Source: Nitrospirillum amazonense
GTDB lineage: Bacteria > Pseudomonadota > Alphaproteobacteria > Azospirillales > Azospirillaceae
DNA: 64,000 nt
Reading direction: 5' to 3'
NCBI RefSeq assembly: GCF_007828045.1
Contig: NZ_VITN01000028.1
Coordinates: 1-64,000, forward strand
Below are positions 52,683 through 61,732 of this stretch, in pieces. A program made the translations under genes and the position numbers. Within the stretch, counting starts at the first letter, position 1, and each line of letters starts with the position of its first letter. The notes below the pieces were generated by a model. That model was not told the origin of the DNA. It was given only the letters and a program-made list of their open reading frames with translations, and made no database searches.

Positions 52683-53081
52683 TCAAGCCAGCGCCTTCTG
52701 CCTGGCCACCAGGGCCAGCATGGTGGCCATGAAGGCGTCCTGCCGTACCGGCTTGGTCAGCACCGGGACGCCGGGATATTTGGCCTGCATGCTTGGCGAC
52801 AGCATCTGACCGCTGTAGAAGAAGAAGGGAACCCCCCGTTCGGTCAGGATGTCGGCCACGGCTTCGGACGTTTCGCGCCCCAGGCGCACGTCCAGGATGG
52901 CGGCGGTCAGGCGGGGATTGCGGGCGGCGACGATCGCCTGCGGCACGGTGGCGGCGCTGAGGATATCGGCACCCGCGTCCCGGAAGGTCTCCTCCAGGTT
53001 GATGGCGATCATCACCTCGTCATCCGCGACCAGGATGCACGTGCCGGCCAGCGGCAGTTCGGGATCAGCTGTCGTCCCCAT
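52683..53081 (-). CDS. Single-domain response regulator
   Basis: A 132-residue receiver domain only: acidic pair in LVADDEVMIAI (about residues 20-22), phosphorylation Asp in AAILDVRLG (about 67), and Lys in VLTKPV (about 112). There is no output domain. It overlaps the 3' end of the CheB-CheR-HWE kinase gene by 17 bases and is probably phosphorylated by it; this pairing is common for HWE kinases in alphaproteobacteria. The start at 53081 (MGTTADP) is chosen over 53099. Confidence 0.9.
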   Translation of the reverse strand: MGTTADPELPLAGTCILVADDEVMIAINLEETFRDAGADILSAATVPQAIVAARNPRLTAAILDVRLGRETSEAVADILTERGVPFFFYSGQMLSPSMQAKYPGVPVLTKPVRQDAFMATMLALVARQKALA

Positions 53082-56000
53082 CCTGCTCTTCCTCCTCAAG
53101 GTCGATTTCCATGGTGCACACCAGGCCCGTGGGCTCGAAAAGCCGGGTCACGGTGGCGCCGGGCATACCACGCTCAATCAGAACTCCGCCGAAGCCGTGA
53201 TGTTCCGGCGGAACGACGGCGGGGCCGTCGAATTCCCGCCACGTCACCGTCAGGAAGGGCCGGCCCTCGCGGGTCACCTGGGTCCACGCCAGTTCCACCC
53301 GCCCGCCGGCGACGGAAAGGGCCCCGTACTTGGCGGCGTTGGTGGCCAGTTCGTGCAGCACCAGGCCAAAGGGGGTTGCCAGGTGGGGCGGCAGCAGGAC
53401 ATGGGCGCCCTCCAGGCGCAGGCGTTGCGGATCGGCACTGATGTAGGCCGCCAGCTGGATGCGGGCCAGGGCCATCAACTCCGCCCCTTCCCATTGGCAA
53501 TCGACCAGCAGGGTATGCGCCCGGGCCAGCGCGGTCAGGCGGCCTTCGAACAGGTCGACGAAGCGGTCGCTGGACCCGGCCGTGCGCAAGGTTTGCCGGG
53601 CCAGTGATTGCACCACCGCCAGGGTGTTGCCCACACGATGGCGCAGTTCACCCAGCAGCAGGCGCTGGCGCCGTTCCCATTTTTTCCGGTCGGTGACGTC
53701 GCGCGTGCTTTCCAGCACCAGCCGCCGGTCGCCGACGCTGATCATCTCGATCTGGCTTTCCACCGTCAGCACCCGGCCGTCCTTGGTGGTATGCCGCAAC
53801 TCGCCGCTCCAGGCGCCCTTTTCCGCCAGCGCCTGGCGCACGATGTCGAAGCTGCCGTCCACCAGCGTCGACCGCAGCAGTGTCGCCACATCCTGGCCCT
53901 TTGCCTCCTCGCGGGAATAGCCGTATAGCTCCTCGCTGCCCCGGTTCCACTGGACGATGCCGTCGTCGTACTCCCAGACGAAGATGGGCGCGCGGGAGAA
54001 TTCGACCAGGCGCATTTCCTGCTTCAGCCGCGCCTCGCTGTCGCGCAGGGCCTCTTCCACCCGCCGGCGCTCGGTGATGTCGAAGAAGGTCACCACCACG
54101 CCGTCGATGCGGTCGTCCACGGTGCGATAGGGCCGGATGCGGACCAGGTACCAGCCGCCGCCCCGGCTCTGCACCTCATGCTCCAGCAACGTCAGCTCCC
54201 GCAGCACGGCGTGGGCGTGGTCCGCCAGCTGGTCATAATCCAGCTGGTGGGTGAAGTCGGTGATGGGCCGGCCGGCGTCGGTGGCGGTGATGTTGAACAG
54301 TTCGGTCACGCGGGGCGTGAAGCGCTTGATGCGCAGCGAGGGGTCCAGGAACAGGGTGCCGAAATCCGCCGCCGCCATCAGGTTTTGCAAGTCGCTGTGC
54401 GCGCGGGACACGCTGGCCAGCTTCTGCTTCAGCTCATTGTTGACGGTCTGCAGTTCCTCATTGGTGGATTGCAGCTCCTCCTTGCTGGTTTCCAGCTCCT
54501 CCGAAGTGGATCGGTACTCCTCGTTGATGGACTGCAATTCCTCGTTGGCGGCCCGCAACTCCTCGTTCGTGGCCTCCGATTCCTCCCGCGTCGCCCTCAG
54601 GCGGTTTTGCGCCAGCTGCAATTCCTCCTGCAACTGGCGGATGGTCTCGTTGGTCGGCTCGCGGTTCTGGCCGCCTTCGTCCCCGTCGTCGTCCGCCCGC
54701 ACCGTCTCGCCCTCGATGAACAGCACCAGGGCGTAGCGGCTGGGGTCGCCTTCCTCAAGAACCGGTTTCACCTGCAGATAGACGCGCTGCGGCTGGCCGT
54801 CGAATTTCACCACCAGCGGCCGGGTCAGCGTCGCCTCCTTCCGGTCGAAGGCGCGGTGCAACGCCGCCTCCAGGTCGAAGCGCAATTCGGGCCGCACCAT
54901 GTCGGTGGCCACGGTGGTGACGGGGCCGCCGGAGGGCTGCAGGAAACGGCCGGCGGTTTCGGACAGGTGGATGGCACGGTGCGTCTCATCCACCAGCATG
55001 CTGGGCGGCGCCACGCGTTCCAGCATCTGGCGGTGCAGGGCCACGTCGCCGCCTGGCCCCAGCGGCCGGTGCGCAGGCGCGCCACGGCTGGGTGCGGCAT
55101 GGTGGGCGCTGGGCATGATGGGCAGGGCCGTCCGCCTTTCCCCGGTATTGGGGATCATGCGGTAGATGCGGGCGTCACGGTCCAGGGCCCGAAACAGGCC
55201 GGGGGGATGGTCGGCATTCTCCGACGCGCCCAGGAACAGAAAACCGCCGGGGTTCAGCGCGTAGTGGAAGGTGGTGCAGACCTGGTGCTGCAGTTCCCGG
55301 TCCAGATAGATCAGCAGGTTGCGGCAGGACACCATGTCCACCCGGGCGAAGGGCGGATCGCGCAGGATGCTGTGGCTGGCGAACATGACGGTGTCGCGCA
55401 ATTCCCGACGGACCCGGTAATGATCACCCTCGCGCTGGAAATAGCGGCGCAAATGCTCCTCGGGCACGTCCTGCTCGATGGTCAGGGGAAAGCATCCTTC
55501 CCGGGCGACCACCAGCGCATCGGCGTCCAGATCGGACCCGAAGACCTGGATTTCGGGCCGTATGTCACGCCGCGCCGCTTCCTCCAGCAACAGGATGCCG
55601 ATGGTGTAGGCCTCCTCACCCGTGGCGCAGGCGGGGACCCAGATGCGGATGGTGTTGGCCGCCTCCTTCCCCTCGAACAACTGGGGAATCACAAGGGCCG
55701 CCAATTGGTCGAAGGCCCGCTTGTCGCGGAAGAAGGTGGTGACCGAGATCAGGAAGTCGGTGAACAGGGCATCGGCCTCGTCCGCGTGCTCCCGCAGGTA
55801 GGTATAATACTGGCCCAGCGTTTCCTGCTGCGTGACCTGCATGCGCCGGGTGATGCGGCGAGCGATGGTGGCACGCTTGTACTGGCTGAAATCATGGCCC
55901 ACCCGCACCCGCACATGGGCCAGGATGCGGCGCATCATGTTCTCATCGTCGTCCGGCGCGGTCGGCACTTCGCCATCCTTCCGGTTCCGCAACAAATCCG

Positions 56001-56565
56001 CCAGCTGCCGGGCCAGGTCGCGCACGGGCAGGACGAAGTCGGCGGCGTCGGTGGCGATGGCGTTGCGGGGCATGGAGGCGAACTCCGCCTCGTCCGGGTC
56101 CTGCACCAGGACGATGCCGCCCACCTCCTTGATGGCCCGCACGCCCACGGCGCCATCGGCCCCGGCACCCGTCAGGATGACGGCGAAGCCGTCGCTGTGC
56201 TGCGCCGCCAGCGACCGGAAGAACAGGTCGATGGGTGCCCGCTTGGCCCGTGGCTCGTCAAACGACAGGGCCGAGATCATGTGGTCGGCGATGTTGAGCG
56301 CGCTGTCCGGGGCGATGACATAGACGTGGTTATTCCGTAGGTGCACGCGGTCGGTGACCTGCGAGACCGGCATGCGGGTGCGGGTCGCCAGGATCTTGGC
56401 CAATTCGCTGCGCCGTTCGGGATTCAGATGGATCACGACGACGAAGGCGGCATTAGGTTCATCGGGCAATGCCTCGAACAAGGCCTGCAGCGCCTTCACC
56501 CCACCTGCCGACGCCCCGATGCCGACGATGGGCGGATCGGTTTCCAACTCCACGTGCCCCTCCAA
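53065..56565 (-). CDS. CheB-CheR-PAS-HWE hybrid sensor histidine kinase
   Basis: A 1166-residue multidomain protein. In order: a CheB methylesterase domain (residues about 10-190; GIGASAGG with the catalytic Ser, VVIHLN, TGAGADG), a CheR methyltransferase (about 210-480; VPACATGEEAYTIGI, CRNLLIYL), a long coiled coil of repeated NEELRAANEELQSINEEY-type heptads (about 640-730), two PAS domains (about 740-850 and 870-985; ITERRRVEE, VTDRKKWE) and a C-terminal HWE kinase (RHRVGNTLAVVQSLARQ with the phosphorylated His; VLHELATNAAKYGALS). CheB, CheR and kinase motifs look intact. No receiver is attached to CheB. It overlaps the small response regulator gene. Signal and target are unknown; a light or redox PAS input is possible. 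Confidence 0.93.
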   Translation of the reverse strand: MEGHVELETDPPIVGIGASAGGVKALQALFEALPDEPNAAFVVVIHLNPERRSELAKILATRTRMPVSQVTDRVHLRNNHVYVIAPDSALNIADHMISALSFDEPRAKRAPIDLFFRSLAAQHSDGFAVILTGAGADGAVGVRAIKEVGGIVLVQDPDEAEFASMPRNAIATDAADFVLPVRDLARQLADLLRNRKDGEVPTAPDDDENMMRRILAHVRVRVGHDFSQYKRATIARRITRRMQVTQQETLGQYYTYLREHADEADALFTDFLISVTTFFRDKRAFDQLAALVIPQLFEGKEAANTIRIWVPACATGEEAYTIGILLLEEAARRDIRPEIQVFGSDLDADALVVAREGCFPLTIEQDVPEEHLRRYFQREGDHYRVRRELRDTVMFASHSILRDPPFARVDMVSCRNLLIYLDRELQHQVCTTFHYALNPGGFLFLGASENADHPPGLFRALDRDARIYRMIPNTGERRTALPIMPSAHHAAPSRGAPAHRPLGPGGDVALHRQMLERVAPPSMLVDETHRAIHLSETAGRFLQPSGGPVTTVATDMVRPELRFDLEAALHRAFDRKEATLTRPLVVKFDGQPQRVYLQVKPVLEEGDPSRYALVLFIEGETVRADDDGDEGGQNREPTNETIRQLQEELQLAQNRLRATREESEATNEELRAANEELQSINEEYRSTSEELETSKEELQSTNEELQTVNNELKQKLASVSRAHSDLQNLMAAADFGTLFLDPSLRIKRFTPRVTELFNITATDAGRPITDFTHQLDYDQLADHAHAVLRELTLLEHEVQSRGGGWYLVRIRPYRTVDDRIDGVVVTFFDITERRRVEEALRDSEARLKQEMRLVEFSRAPIFVWEYDDGIVQWNRGSEELYGYSREEAKGQDVATLLRSTLVDGSFDIVRQALAEKGAWSGELRHTTKDGRVLTVESQIEMISVGDRRLVLESTRDVTDRKKWERRQRLLLGELRHRVGNTLAVVQSLARQTLRTAGSSDRFVDLFEGRLTALARAHTLLVDCQWEGAELMALARIQLAAYISADPQRLRLEGAHVLLPPHLATPFGLVLHELATNAAKYGALSVAGGRVELAWTQVTREGRPFLTVTWREFDGPAVVPPEHHGFGGVLIERGMPGATVTRLFEPTGLVCTMEIDLEEEEQDGDDS

Positions 56566-56725
56566 CGCCCTTGCCTCACTGCGCGGGCTGATCAGTCCAA
56601 CCTTCCGCGAGCGCTGTCATAAACCATTGAAACCGCATGCCGAGCACCGCCCGGCGCCCTGTGAGGAACGCAGCCCAAGCTATGCCGCGCAAGGACGAAA
56701 AAGGAACTATGCCCATCGCCGGCCC

Positions 56726-56815
56726 TTAATTCCCGAGGGTATAGGCCCGCACATAGTCACCGATCCTGGTGCCGAAGGAACCGTGGCCGCCATCGACGGT
56801 GACGATGTATTGCCG
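56726..56815 (-). pseudogene. Remnant of a PQQ-dependent dehydrogenase C-terminus
   Basis: Read on the minus strand, the last 29 codons before a TAA encode RQYIVTVDGGHGSFGTRIG followed by DYVRAYTLGN. This is the very conserved C-terminal end of membrane-bound quinoprotein glucose/quinate-type dehydrogenases (xQYVVxxxGGHGSFGTxxGDYxxAYAL). No start, propeller or other part of the enzyme is present: the frame runs back only into the end of the Lrp/AsnC gene. It looks like the leftover tail of a deleted gene. The remaining bases between 56566 and 56838 show no other gene. Confidence 0.55.
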
Positions 56816-56838
56816 ACGACGGCGCCCCGCCGCCGCCC

Positions 56839-57300
56839 TTACGGCTGGGGGCCCAGCGCGGCCATCAACGGGCGCGCCTGGAAGACCGTCTTAAGGCAAA
56901 TGCGGGTGGAAAAGGTCTTGACGCCCGGCAAGCGCGACAGCTCCGTCCGCAACAGTTGGTCCAGCGCCTCGACATCCCGCAGCGCCACCCGCAGGACGTA
57001 ATCGAACGGCCCGGCCGTGGTATGGCATTCCAGCACGGCGGGAACCTGGGCGATGGCCTCCTCGAACGCCTGGTGGCGCCCCAGGTCGATGGCCACGTCC
57101 ACGAAGGCCAGCAGCGGCAACCCCACGCGTGACCGGTCAAGCTCCGCCCGGTATCCCGTGATCACGCCGCCGTCCTCCAGGGCCTGCACCCGGTTCCAGC
57201 ACGGCGTCTTGGACAGGCCCACCGTCTCCGCGATCTGGGCGAAGGACGCGCGGCCGCTGGTTTCCAGGATGGTCAGCAGGCGCTGATCGGTTGCATCCAT
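56839..57300 (-). CDS. kynR: Lrp/AsnC-family regulator of the kyn operon (KynR-like)
   Basis: A 153-residue Lrp/AsnC protein: helix-turn-helix RLLTILETSGRASFAQIAETVGLSKTPCWNRVQALEDGGVI (residues about 6-46) and a RAM effector domain (AIAQVPAVLECHTTAGPFDYVLRVALRDVEALDQLL). The start at 57300 is fixed by GGAG seven bases upstream. It is divergent from the kynUAB operon; in other proteobacteria the AsnC-type regulator KynR in this position activates kyn genes in response to kynurenine. Two similar repeats lie in the shared promoter. The symbol rests on this context. Confidence 0.85.
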   Translation of the reverse strand: MDATDQRLLTILETSGRASFAQIAETVGLSKTPCWNRVQALEDGGVITGYRAELDRSRVGLPLLAFVDVAIDLGRHQAFEEAIAQVPAVLECHTTAGPFDYVLRVALRDVEALDQLLRTELSRLPGVKTFSTRICLKTVFQARPLMAALGPQP

Positions 57301-57328
57301 CGTCATTCTCCAATTTGTCAACTTAGAA

Positions 57329-57380
57329 GAACGATGTTCCTAACGCTCAGCCAATACAAGCATCTTCGTAACAATGTTCC
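57329..57380. promoter_or_regulatory. Candidate Lrp/KynR sites in the kyn divergent promoter
   Basis: AACGATGTTCC (57330-57340) and AACAATGTTCC (57370-57380) differ at one base and start exactly 40 bases apart, nearly four helical turns. Both contain a GAAC/GTTC-like inverted core; the first is a perfect GAAC-GAT-GTTC (57329-57339). They lie between the divergent regulator and kynU, as expected for an Lrp-type oligomer binding phased sites. Confidence 0.5.
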
Positions 57381-57433
57381 CTCTCAGGCGCAGTATGATA
57401 GGGGAAAGGGAAACCTCAAGGAGACCTCGGGAC

Positions 57434-58669
57434 ATGACCCTGGACCGTGCCGCCTGCGCAGCGCTGGATCGTGACGATCCGCTGGCCGAATTCCGTGACG
57501 CGTTTGAGATCGCCGACGGCGTCATCTACCTCGACGGGAATTCGCTGGGCGCCCTGCCCAAGGCCACGCGACAGCGCCTGGCCGACGTGGTGGCGCGGGA
57601 ATGGGGCGGCGAACTGATCCGCGGCTGGAACACCGCCGGCTGGATCACCCTGCCCCAGCGCGTCGGCGCCGGCATCGCTTCCCTCATCGGCGCGGAGGCG
57701 GATGAGGTCATCGCGGCGGACTCCACCTCCGTCAATCTGTTCAAGCTGGCAACGGCCGCCCTGGCCCTGCGGCCCGGCCGCCGGGTGATCGTGACGGAGC
57801 CGGGCAACTTCCCCACTGACCTCTACATCCTGCAGGGTGTGCGCGACCTGCTGGGCAACCGGGTCGAACTGCGGGTGGTGGAGCCTGACCGCATCGAACA
57901 GGCCCTGGATGCGGACACGGCCCTGCTGCTGCTGACCCAGGTGCATTACAAGACGGGACGCATCCATGACATGGCCCGGCTGACCGCCAAGGCCCATGCC
58001 GCCGGGGGCCTGGCCCTGTGGGACCTGTCGCACAGCGCCGGCGCCATCGATGTCGACCTGAACGCGGCGGGTGCCGATCTGGCCGTCGGCTGCGGCTACA
58101 AATACCTGAACGGCGGTCCGGGGGCGCCGGCCTTCCTGTATGCGGCCCGGCGCCACCAGGCGCAGCTGCGCTCCCCCCTCTCCGGCTGGATGGGCCACGC
58201 GACGCCCTTCGCCTTTGGCGACGACTATGCGCCAGCCCCCGGCATCGAGCGCATGCTTTGCGGCACGCCCCCCATCCTGGGCCTGGCCGCCCTGGAGGTC
58301 GGCGTCGACATCATGGCCCGCGCCGATCGCCGCGCGGTGCGCGCCAAGTCCATGGCGTTGGGCGACCTTTTCATCCGGCTGGTGGAAGACTCCTGCCCGG
58401 GGCAGTTCATCCTGCATTCCCCCCGCGACGCGCAGGCCCGGGGCAGCCAGGTCAGCTTCGGCCATCCCGAGGGCTACGCCATCATGCAGGCGCTGATCGC
58501 CCGGGGGGTCATCGGCGACTTCCGCGCCCCGGATGTGATCCGCTTCGGCTTCGCCCCGCTCTATGTGCGCTATATCGACGTTTATGACGCGGCGGCCCAC
58601 CTGAAGGACATTATGGACAGCGGCGTGTGGCAGGATGCCGCCTATCAGACCCGTGGAGCCGTGACGTGA
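57434..58669 (+). CDS. kynU: Kynureninase
   Basis: KynU cleaves L-kynurenine to anthranilate and alanine with pyridoxal phosphate. The 411-residue product shows [62 protein letters not shown] and the PLP-lysine region [24 protein letters not shown] lies about nine bases before the ATG at 57434. It leads the kynUAB operon and overlaps kynA by 4 bases (GTGA). Confidence 0.97.
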   Translation: MTLDRAACAALDRDDPLAEFRDAFEIADGVIYLDGNSLGALPKATRQRLADVVAREWGGELIRGWNTAGWITLPQRVGAGIASLIGAEADEVIAADSTSVNLFKLATAALALRPGRRVIVTEPGNFPTDLYILQGVRDLLGNRVELRVVEPDRIEQALDADTALLLLTQVHYKTGRIHDMARLTAKAHAAGGLALWDLSHSAGAIDVDLNAAGADLAVGCGYKYLNGGPGAPAFLYAARRHQAQLRSPLSGWMGHATPFAFGDDYAPAPGIERMLCGTPPILGLAALEVGVDIMARADRRAVRAKSMALGDLFIRLVEDSCPGQFILHSPRDAQARGSQVSFGHPEGYAIMQALIARGVIGDFRAPDVIRFGFAPLYVRYIDVYDAAAHLKDIMDSGVWQDAAYQTRGAVT

Positions 58670-59517
58670 CCGAGATCGCCCGTCCCCATACCGCCGCCAT
58701 CGACCTGACCGGCGAGGGGCTGCACATCGCCCCGCCCATGAGCTATGGCAGCTATCTTGGGCTGGAACAGCTGCTGGCCGCCCAGCATCCCCGGTCTGAC
58801 GAGCATGACGAACTGCTGTTCATCATCATCCACCAGGCGTCCGAGCTGTGGATGAAACTATCCCTGCATGAGCTGCGGGCGGCATTGCGCCAGATCCAGG
58901 CGGATGACCTGGGGCCGGCCCTGAAGATGATCGCCCGCGTCAGCCGCATCCAGGCGCAGCTGATCCAGTCGTGGGAGGTGCTGTCCACCATGACGCCGGC
59001 CGATTACAGCCTCATCCGCCCCCATCTGGGACAGAGCAGTGGCTTCCAGTCCTATCAATATCGCCACCTGGAATTCCTGTTGGGCAACAAGAACGCCGGC
59101 ATGATGACGGTGCACCAGGGCGAACCGGCCATCTTCGCGGCATTGGAAGAGAGCCTGAACGCCCCCAGCCTGTATGATGAGGCCCTGCGCCTGCTGGCCC
59201 GCCGTGGCTTCGACATCCCGCGGGAGAAGCTGGAGCGTGACTTCGCCCAGCCCTACGAGCCGGACGCCCGTGTGCAGGCCGCCTGGCTGGCGGTCTACCA
59301 GGACCCGCACCGGCATTGGGAGCTGTACGATCTGGCGGAAAAGCTGGTGGATCTGGAATATCGCTTCCAGCAATGGCGCTTCAGCCACATGAAGACGGTG
59401 GAGCGCATCATCGGCTTCAAGCCCGGCACCGGCGGCACCGGCGGCGTCAGCTACCTGGTCAAGGCGCTGAGCCTCAGCTTCTTCCCCGAACTGCTTTCCG
59501 TGAGGACGGCGCTATGA
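58666..59517 (+). CDS. kynA: Tryptophan 2,3-dioxygenase
   Basis: KynA is the heme enzyme that opens the indole ring of L-tryptophan to N-formylkynurenine. The 283-residue product has [52 protein letters not shown] and the C-terminal heme region [27 protein letters not shown]. It starts with GTG at 58666, overlapping the kynU stop (GTGA), and its stop overlaps the kynB start (ATGA). Confidence 0.97.
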   Translation: MTEIARPHTAAIDLTGEGLHIAPPMSYGSYLGLEQLLAAQHPRSDEHDELLFIIIHQASELWMKLSLHELRAALRQIQADDLGPALKMIARVSRIQAQLIQSWEVLSTMTPADYSLIRPHLGQSSGFQSYQYRHLEFLLGNKNAGMMTVHQGEPAIFAALEESLNAPSLYDEALRLLARRGFDIPREKLERDFAQPYEPDARVQAAWLAVYQDPHRHWELYDLAEKLVDLEYRFQQWRFSHMKTVERIIGFKPGTGGTGGVSYLVKALSLSFFPELLSVRTAL

Positions 59518-60158
59518 GCCGCATCTGGGACATCACCCAGCCCATCCGCCCCGGCATCCCGGTGTGGCCCGGCGATACCGCCTATCAGGAGGAACGGGTG
59601 TGGGCCCTGGGGCCCGGCTGCCCCGTCAATGTCAGCCGGTTGACCCTGTCTACCCACACCGGGACCCATGCCGACGCCCCCCTGCACTATGATGCGGCCG
59701 GCCTGCCCATCGGCGCCGTTGACCTGGCGCCCTACCTGGGGCCCTGCCGTCTTATTCACGTGGTGGATGGCAATGGGCCGGTCATGCCGGCGGAGGTGGC
59801 GGACCGCCTGGCCGGCGCGCCGCCGCGCATCCTGCTCCGCACCTATCAGCGCTTCCCGCGCGACCGCTGGGTCAGCGACTTCCGCGCCCTGGATGCCGCC
59901 ACCATCGACCTGATGGCCACCCATGGCGTGCGCCTCATCGGGGTGGACGCCCCCTCCCTGGACCCGGAGACGTCCAAGGACCTGCTGGCCCACAACGCCG
60001 TGCGCCGCAACGGCATGGCCATCCTGGAAGGGCTGGTGCTGGACGACGTGCCGGCGGGGGATTACGAACTGATTGCCCTGCCCCTCAATCTCGCCCAGGC
60101 GGATGCCGCTCCGGTGCGGGCCATCCTGCGCGCGCTGCCGGCGGCGACCACGGCCTGA
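59514..60158 (+). CDS. kynB: Kynurenine formamidase
   Basis: KynB hydrolyses N-formylkynurenine to kynurenine and formate, completing the tryptophan-to-anthranilate branch with KynA and KynU. The 214-residue product is a cyclase-family metal hydrolase: [34 protein letters not shown] with the metal His/Asp residues, [23 protein letters not shown] and a late [21 protein letters not shown]. It begins at 59514 within the kynA stop (ATGA). A terminator follows. Confidence 0.96.
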   Translation: MSRIWDITQPIRPGIPVWPGDTAYQEERVWALGPGCPVNVSRLTLSTHTGTHADAPLHYDAAGLPIGAVDLAPYLGPCRLIHVVDGNGPVMPAEVADRLAGAPPRILLRTYQRFPRDRWVSDFRALDAATIDLMATHGVRLIGVDAPSLDPETSKDLLAHNAVRRNGMAILEGLVLDDVPAGDYELIALPLNLAQADAAPVRAILRALPAATTA

Positions 60159-60223
60159 CAGGGCGGCCACGCGCCCGACGACCCATGGTCGCCCCTCTCA
60201 GAAGCTCGACCGGCACCCCCAAT

Positions 60224-60266
60224 ATGCGCCTGCCTCGGTGAAATCCGGCAGGCGCATCTTTCCTTT
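60224..60266 (+). terminator. Rho-independent terminator of the kynUAB operon
   Basis: ATGCGCCTGCC (60224-60234) pairs perfectly with GGCAGGCGCAT (60247-60257), with a 12-base loop, then a T-rich tail CTTTCCTTTAT. It lies 65 bases after the kynB stop. Confidence 0.8.
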
Positions 60267-60325
60267 ATGGTCCCGGTTGCCTCTCAGCTAAAGGGCGCCT
60301 GCCGGGTGAGCGGTCGCGGGCGCGT

Positions 60326-60339
60326 TTGCGCCATGTCAA
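60326..60339. promoter_or_regulatory. FNR/NNR-type box upstream of tatA (distal)
   Basis: TTGCG-CCAT-GTCAA follows the TTG-N8-CAA pattern of CRP/FNR-family sites, extended by matching flanking T and A. Its centre is about 95 bases upstream of the tatA start. Confidence 0.55.
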
Positions 60340-60353
60340 ATTCCCCCTTCCGT

Positions 60354-60367
60354 TTGCGCCAGCGCAA
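60354..60367. promoter_or_regulatory. FNR/NNR-type box upstream of tatA (proximal)
   Basis: TTGCGC-CA-GCGCAA is a perfect 6-2-6 palindrome of the CRP/FNR type, 28 bases downstream of the first box and about 67 bases upstream of the tatA start. It matches the box before nosR at 11 of 14 positions. Confidence 0.6.
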
Positions 60368-60427
60368 CTCTGCGCCGGCCGTCCCCTGCTGCTGTGGTGC
60401 CTCTTGATCCATAGCAGGAGATGCCCC

Positions 60428-60598
60428 ATGGGCTCCTTCAGTATTTGGCATTGGCTGATCGTGGCGGGGATCGCCCTGTTGCTGTTCGGCAACCGGCTGC
60501 CCCGCATGCTGGGCGACCTGGGCGTCGGCATCCGCAATCTGAAAGCCGGTCTGGCGGAGGAAACGGATGCCACATCCGTCCGCCTGCCCCGGGACTGA
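60428..60598 (+). CDS. tatA: TatA/TatE-family twin-arginine translocase subunit
   Basis: A 56-residue TatA-type protein: an N-terminal membrane helix ([17 protein letters not shown]), the hinge GNRLP and the amphipathic helix [17 protein letters not shown], then a short polar tail. AGGAG lies eight bases before the ATG. TatA forms the translocation channel with TatBC. It is shorter than normal TatA and has no tatBC next to it. Some nos clusters carry an accessory tatE for exporting the Tat-dependent nitrous oxide reductase; the FNR-type boxes in front and nosR behind support that role here. Confidence 0.88.
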   Translation: MGSFSIWHWLIVAGIALLLFGNRLPRMLGDLGVGIRNLKAGLAEETDATSVRLPRD

Positions 60599-60663
60599 TC
60601 GCCGTCAAGGCGCTCCAGGCTCTGCTCTCGCATCCTTCCCCCCGTCCCCTACCAGGTGACACC

Positions 60664-60900
60664 ATGCCCCACCATGCCCTGATCATTGCGCGCGACGGCA
60701 CCCTGACCCTGCACACCACCCCGGCTATCCCCACCGGTGGTGGGGTGCTGACCATCACCGATTGCCCCACCGACTGGACCGCCGAGGACGTGCTGGCGCT
60801 GGCGCGGGATTGCCGCCTGCCCATCCACGCGGCCAGCCTGGCCTTTGATCGCCTTCTGGCTCGCCATCGCGGGTCCTGCTGTGGCGGCCACTGCGGCTGA
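60664..60900 (+). CDS. Hypothetical 78-residue protein with Cys/His-rich tail
   Basis: I do not recognise this protein. It has a compact mixed fold suggested by LTLHTTPAIPTGGGVLTITDCPTDWTAEDVLALARDC, and ends with GSCCGGHCG, which could bind a metal such as copper through three Cys and one His. AGGTGA precedes the ATG. It sits between tatA and the ferritin-like gene and is probably co-transcribed, under the FNR-type boxes. A role in copper or redox handling for nitrous oxide reductase is only a guess. Confidence 0.65.
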   Translation: MPHHALIIARDGTLTLHTTPAIPTGGGVLTITDCPTDWTAEDVLALARDCRLPIHAASLAFDRLLARHRGSCCGGHCG

Positions 60901-60953
60901 CCATCCTATTCATTGCCTTCCAACCAGGCCCTCCCAACCAAGGGAAAAGCGCC

Positions 60954-61706
60954 ATGCCCCTGCTGTCCCAAGAACCGGCCGCCACCATCGCTTCGGTGGA
61001 TGAGCTACTCGCTATCGCCCTGGCCATGGAGGAAGAGGCCGTCCGGCGCTATCTGACGCTGGCGGAGCGGCAGCGGGGCGCACCTGACCTTGCTGCCTTG
61101 TTCCAAAACTTGGCCGATGAGGAAGGCCATCACGTCGCGGCCGTCCTGCGCAGCGCCGATAGTCTGCTGGGGCGTGCGCCGGTCGCCGCCCCCGTACAAT
61201 GGCACCTGCCACCCGACATCGCCCGCTCCTGGGAAGAGGTGGAGGCTAGCGTCCGCCTCAGCCCCTACAAGGCCCTGTCCATCGCCGTGCTGAATGAGGA
61301 ACGGGCCTTCGCCTTCTATGCTTATGTCGCCGCCCATGCCGCCACCCCGGCGGTGGCCAGCCAAGCTGAGGCGCTGGCGCGGGAGGAGTTGCGCCACGCC
61401 GCGCAGTTGCGCCGGGCGCGCCGCCACGCCTACCACCAGGAACGGGGCACCTTCATCCCCCTGCCCACGGCCAACGACGCGGTTGAACTCCGCGCCCTGG
61501 CCGACATGGTGGAGGCGGAGCTGGCCGCGGCCACCGGTGCCCCAAAGGCGGCGGCGGCGGAGCGTGCCGTGGACATTTATTCCCTGGCGCTGGATCGGAT
61601 GGCGGAAGAGGACGGTGTCGCATTGGCGCAAACCCTGCTGAAAACCGCCATCGAACGGTTGGTGTCCCTGGGCGGCCATTCCCCGTCCGGCCCCATCCGG
61701 CGCTGA
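60954..61706 (+). CDS. Ferritin-like di-iron protein (rubrerythrin-type)
   Basis: A 250-residue helical protein with Glu/His pairs typical of the ferritin-like four-helix bundle: EEEAVRRYLTLAERQ, ADEEGHHVAAV, LNEERAFAFYAYV and REELRHAAQLRRARR. There is no rubredoxin domain, so it is a simple erythrin-like protein. The C-terminal part (after about residue 165) adds two further helices. Such proteins reduce peroxide or protect iron centres in microaerobic cells. It lies between the Cys-rich small gene and nosR; the FNR-type context suggests use under low oxygen. Confidence 0.75.
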   Translation: MPLLSQEPAATIASVDELLAIALAMEEEAVRRYLTLAERQRGAPDLAALFQNLADEEGHHVAAVLRSADSLLGRAPVAAPVQWHLPPDIARSWEEVEASVRLSPYKALSIAVLNEERAFAFYAYVAAHAATPAVASQAEALAREELRHAAQLRRARRHAYHQERGTFIPLPTANDAVELRALADMVEAELAAATGAPKAAAAERAVDIYSLALDRMAEEDGVALAQTLLKTAIERLVSLGGHSPSGPIRR

Positions 61707-61732
61707 ATAACATTCATTTTTCCCACTTGTTT

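Noticed and set aside
52378-52686. 102-codon minus-strand frame
   Set aside because: No ribosome-binding site, no similarity I can recognise, irregular composition.
54178-56340. 720-codon plus-strand open frame
   Set aside because: Antisense of the CheB-CheR-HWE kinase, no recognisable motif, composition typical of antisense reading.
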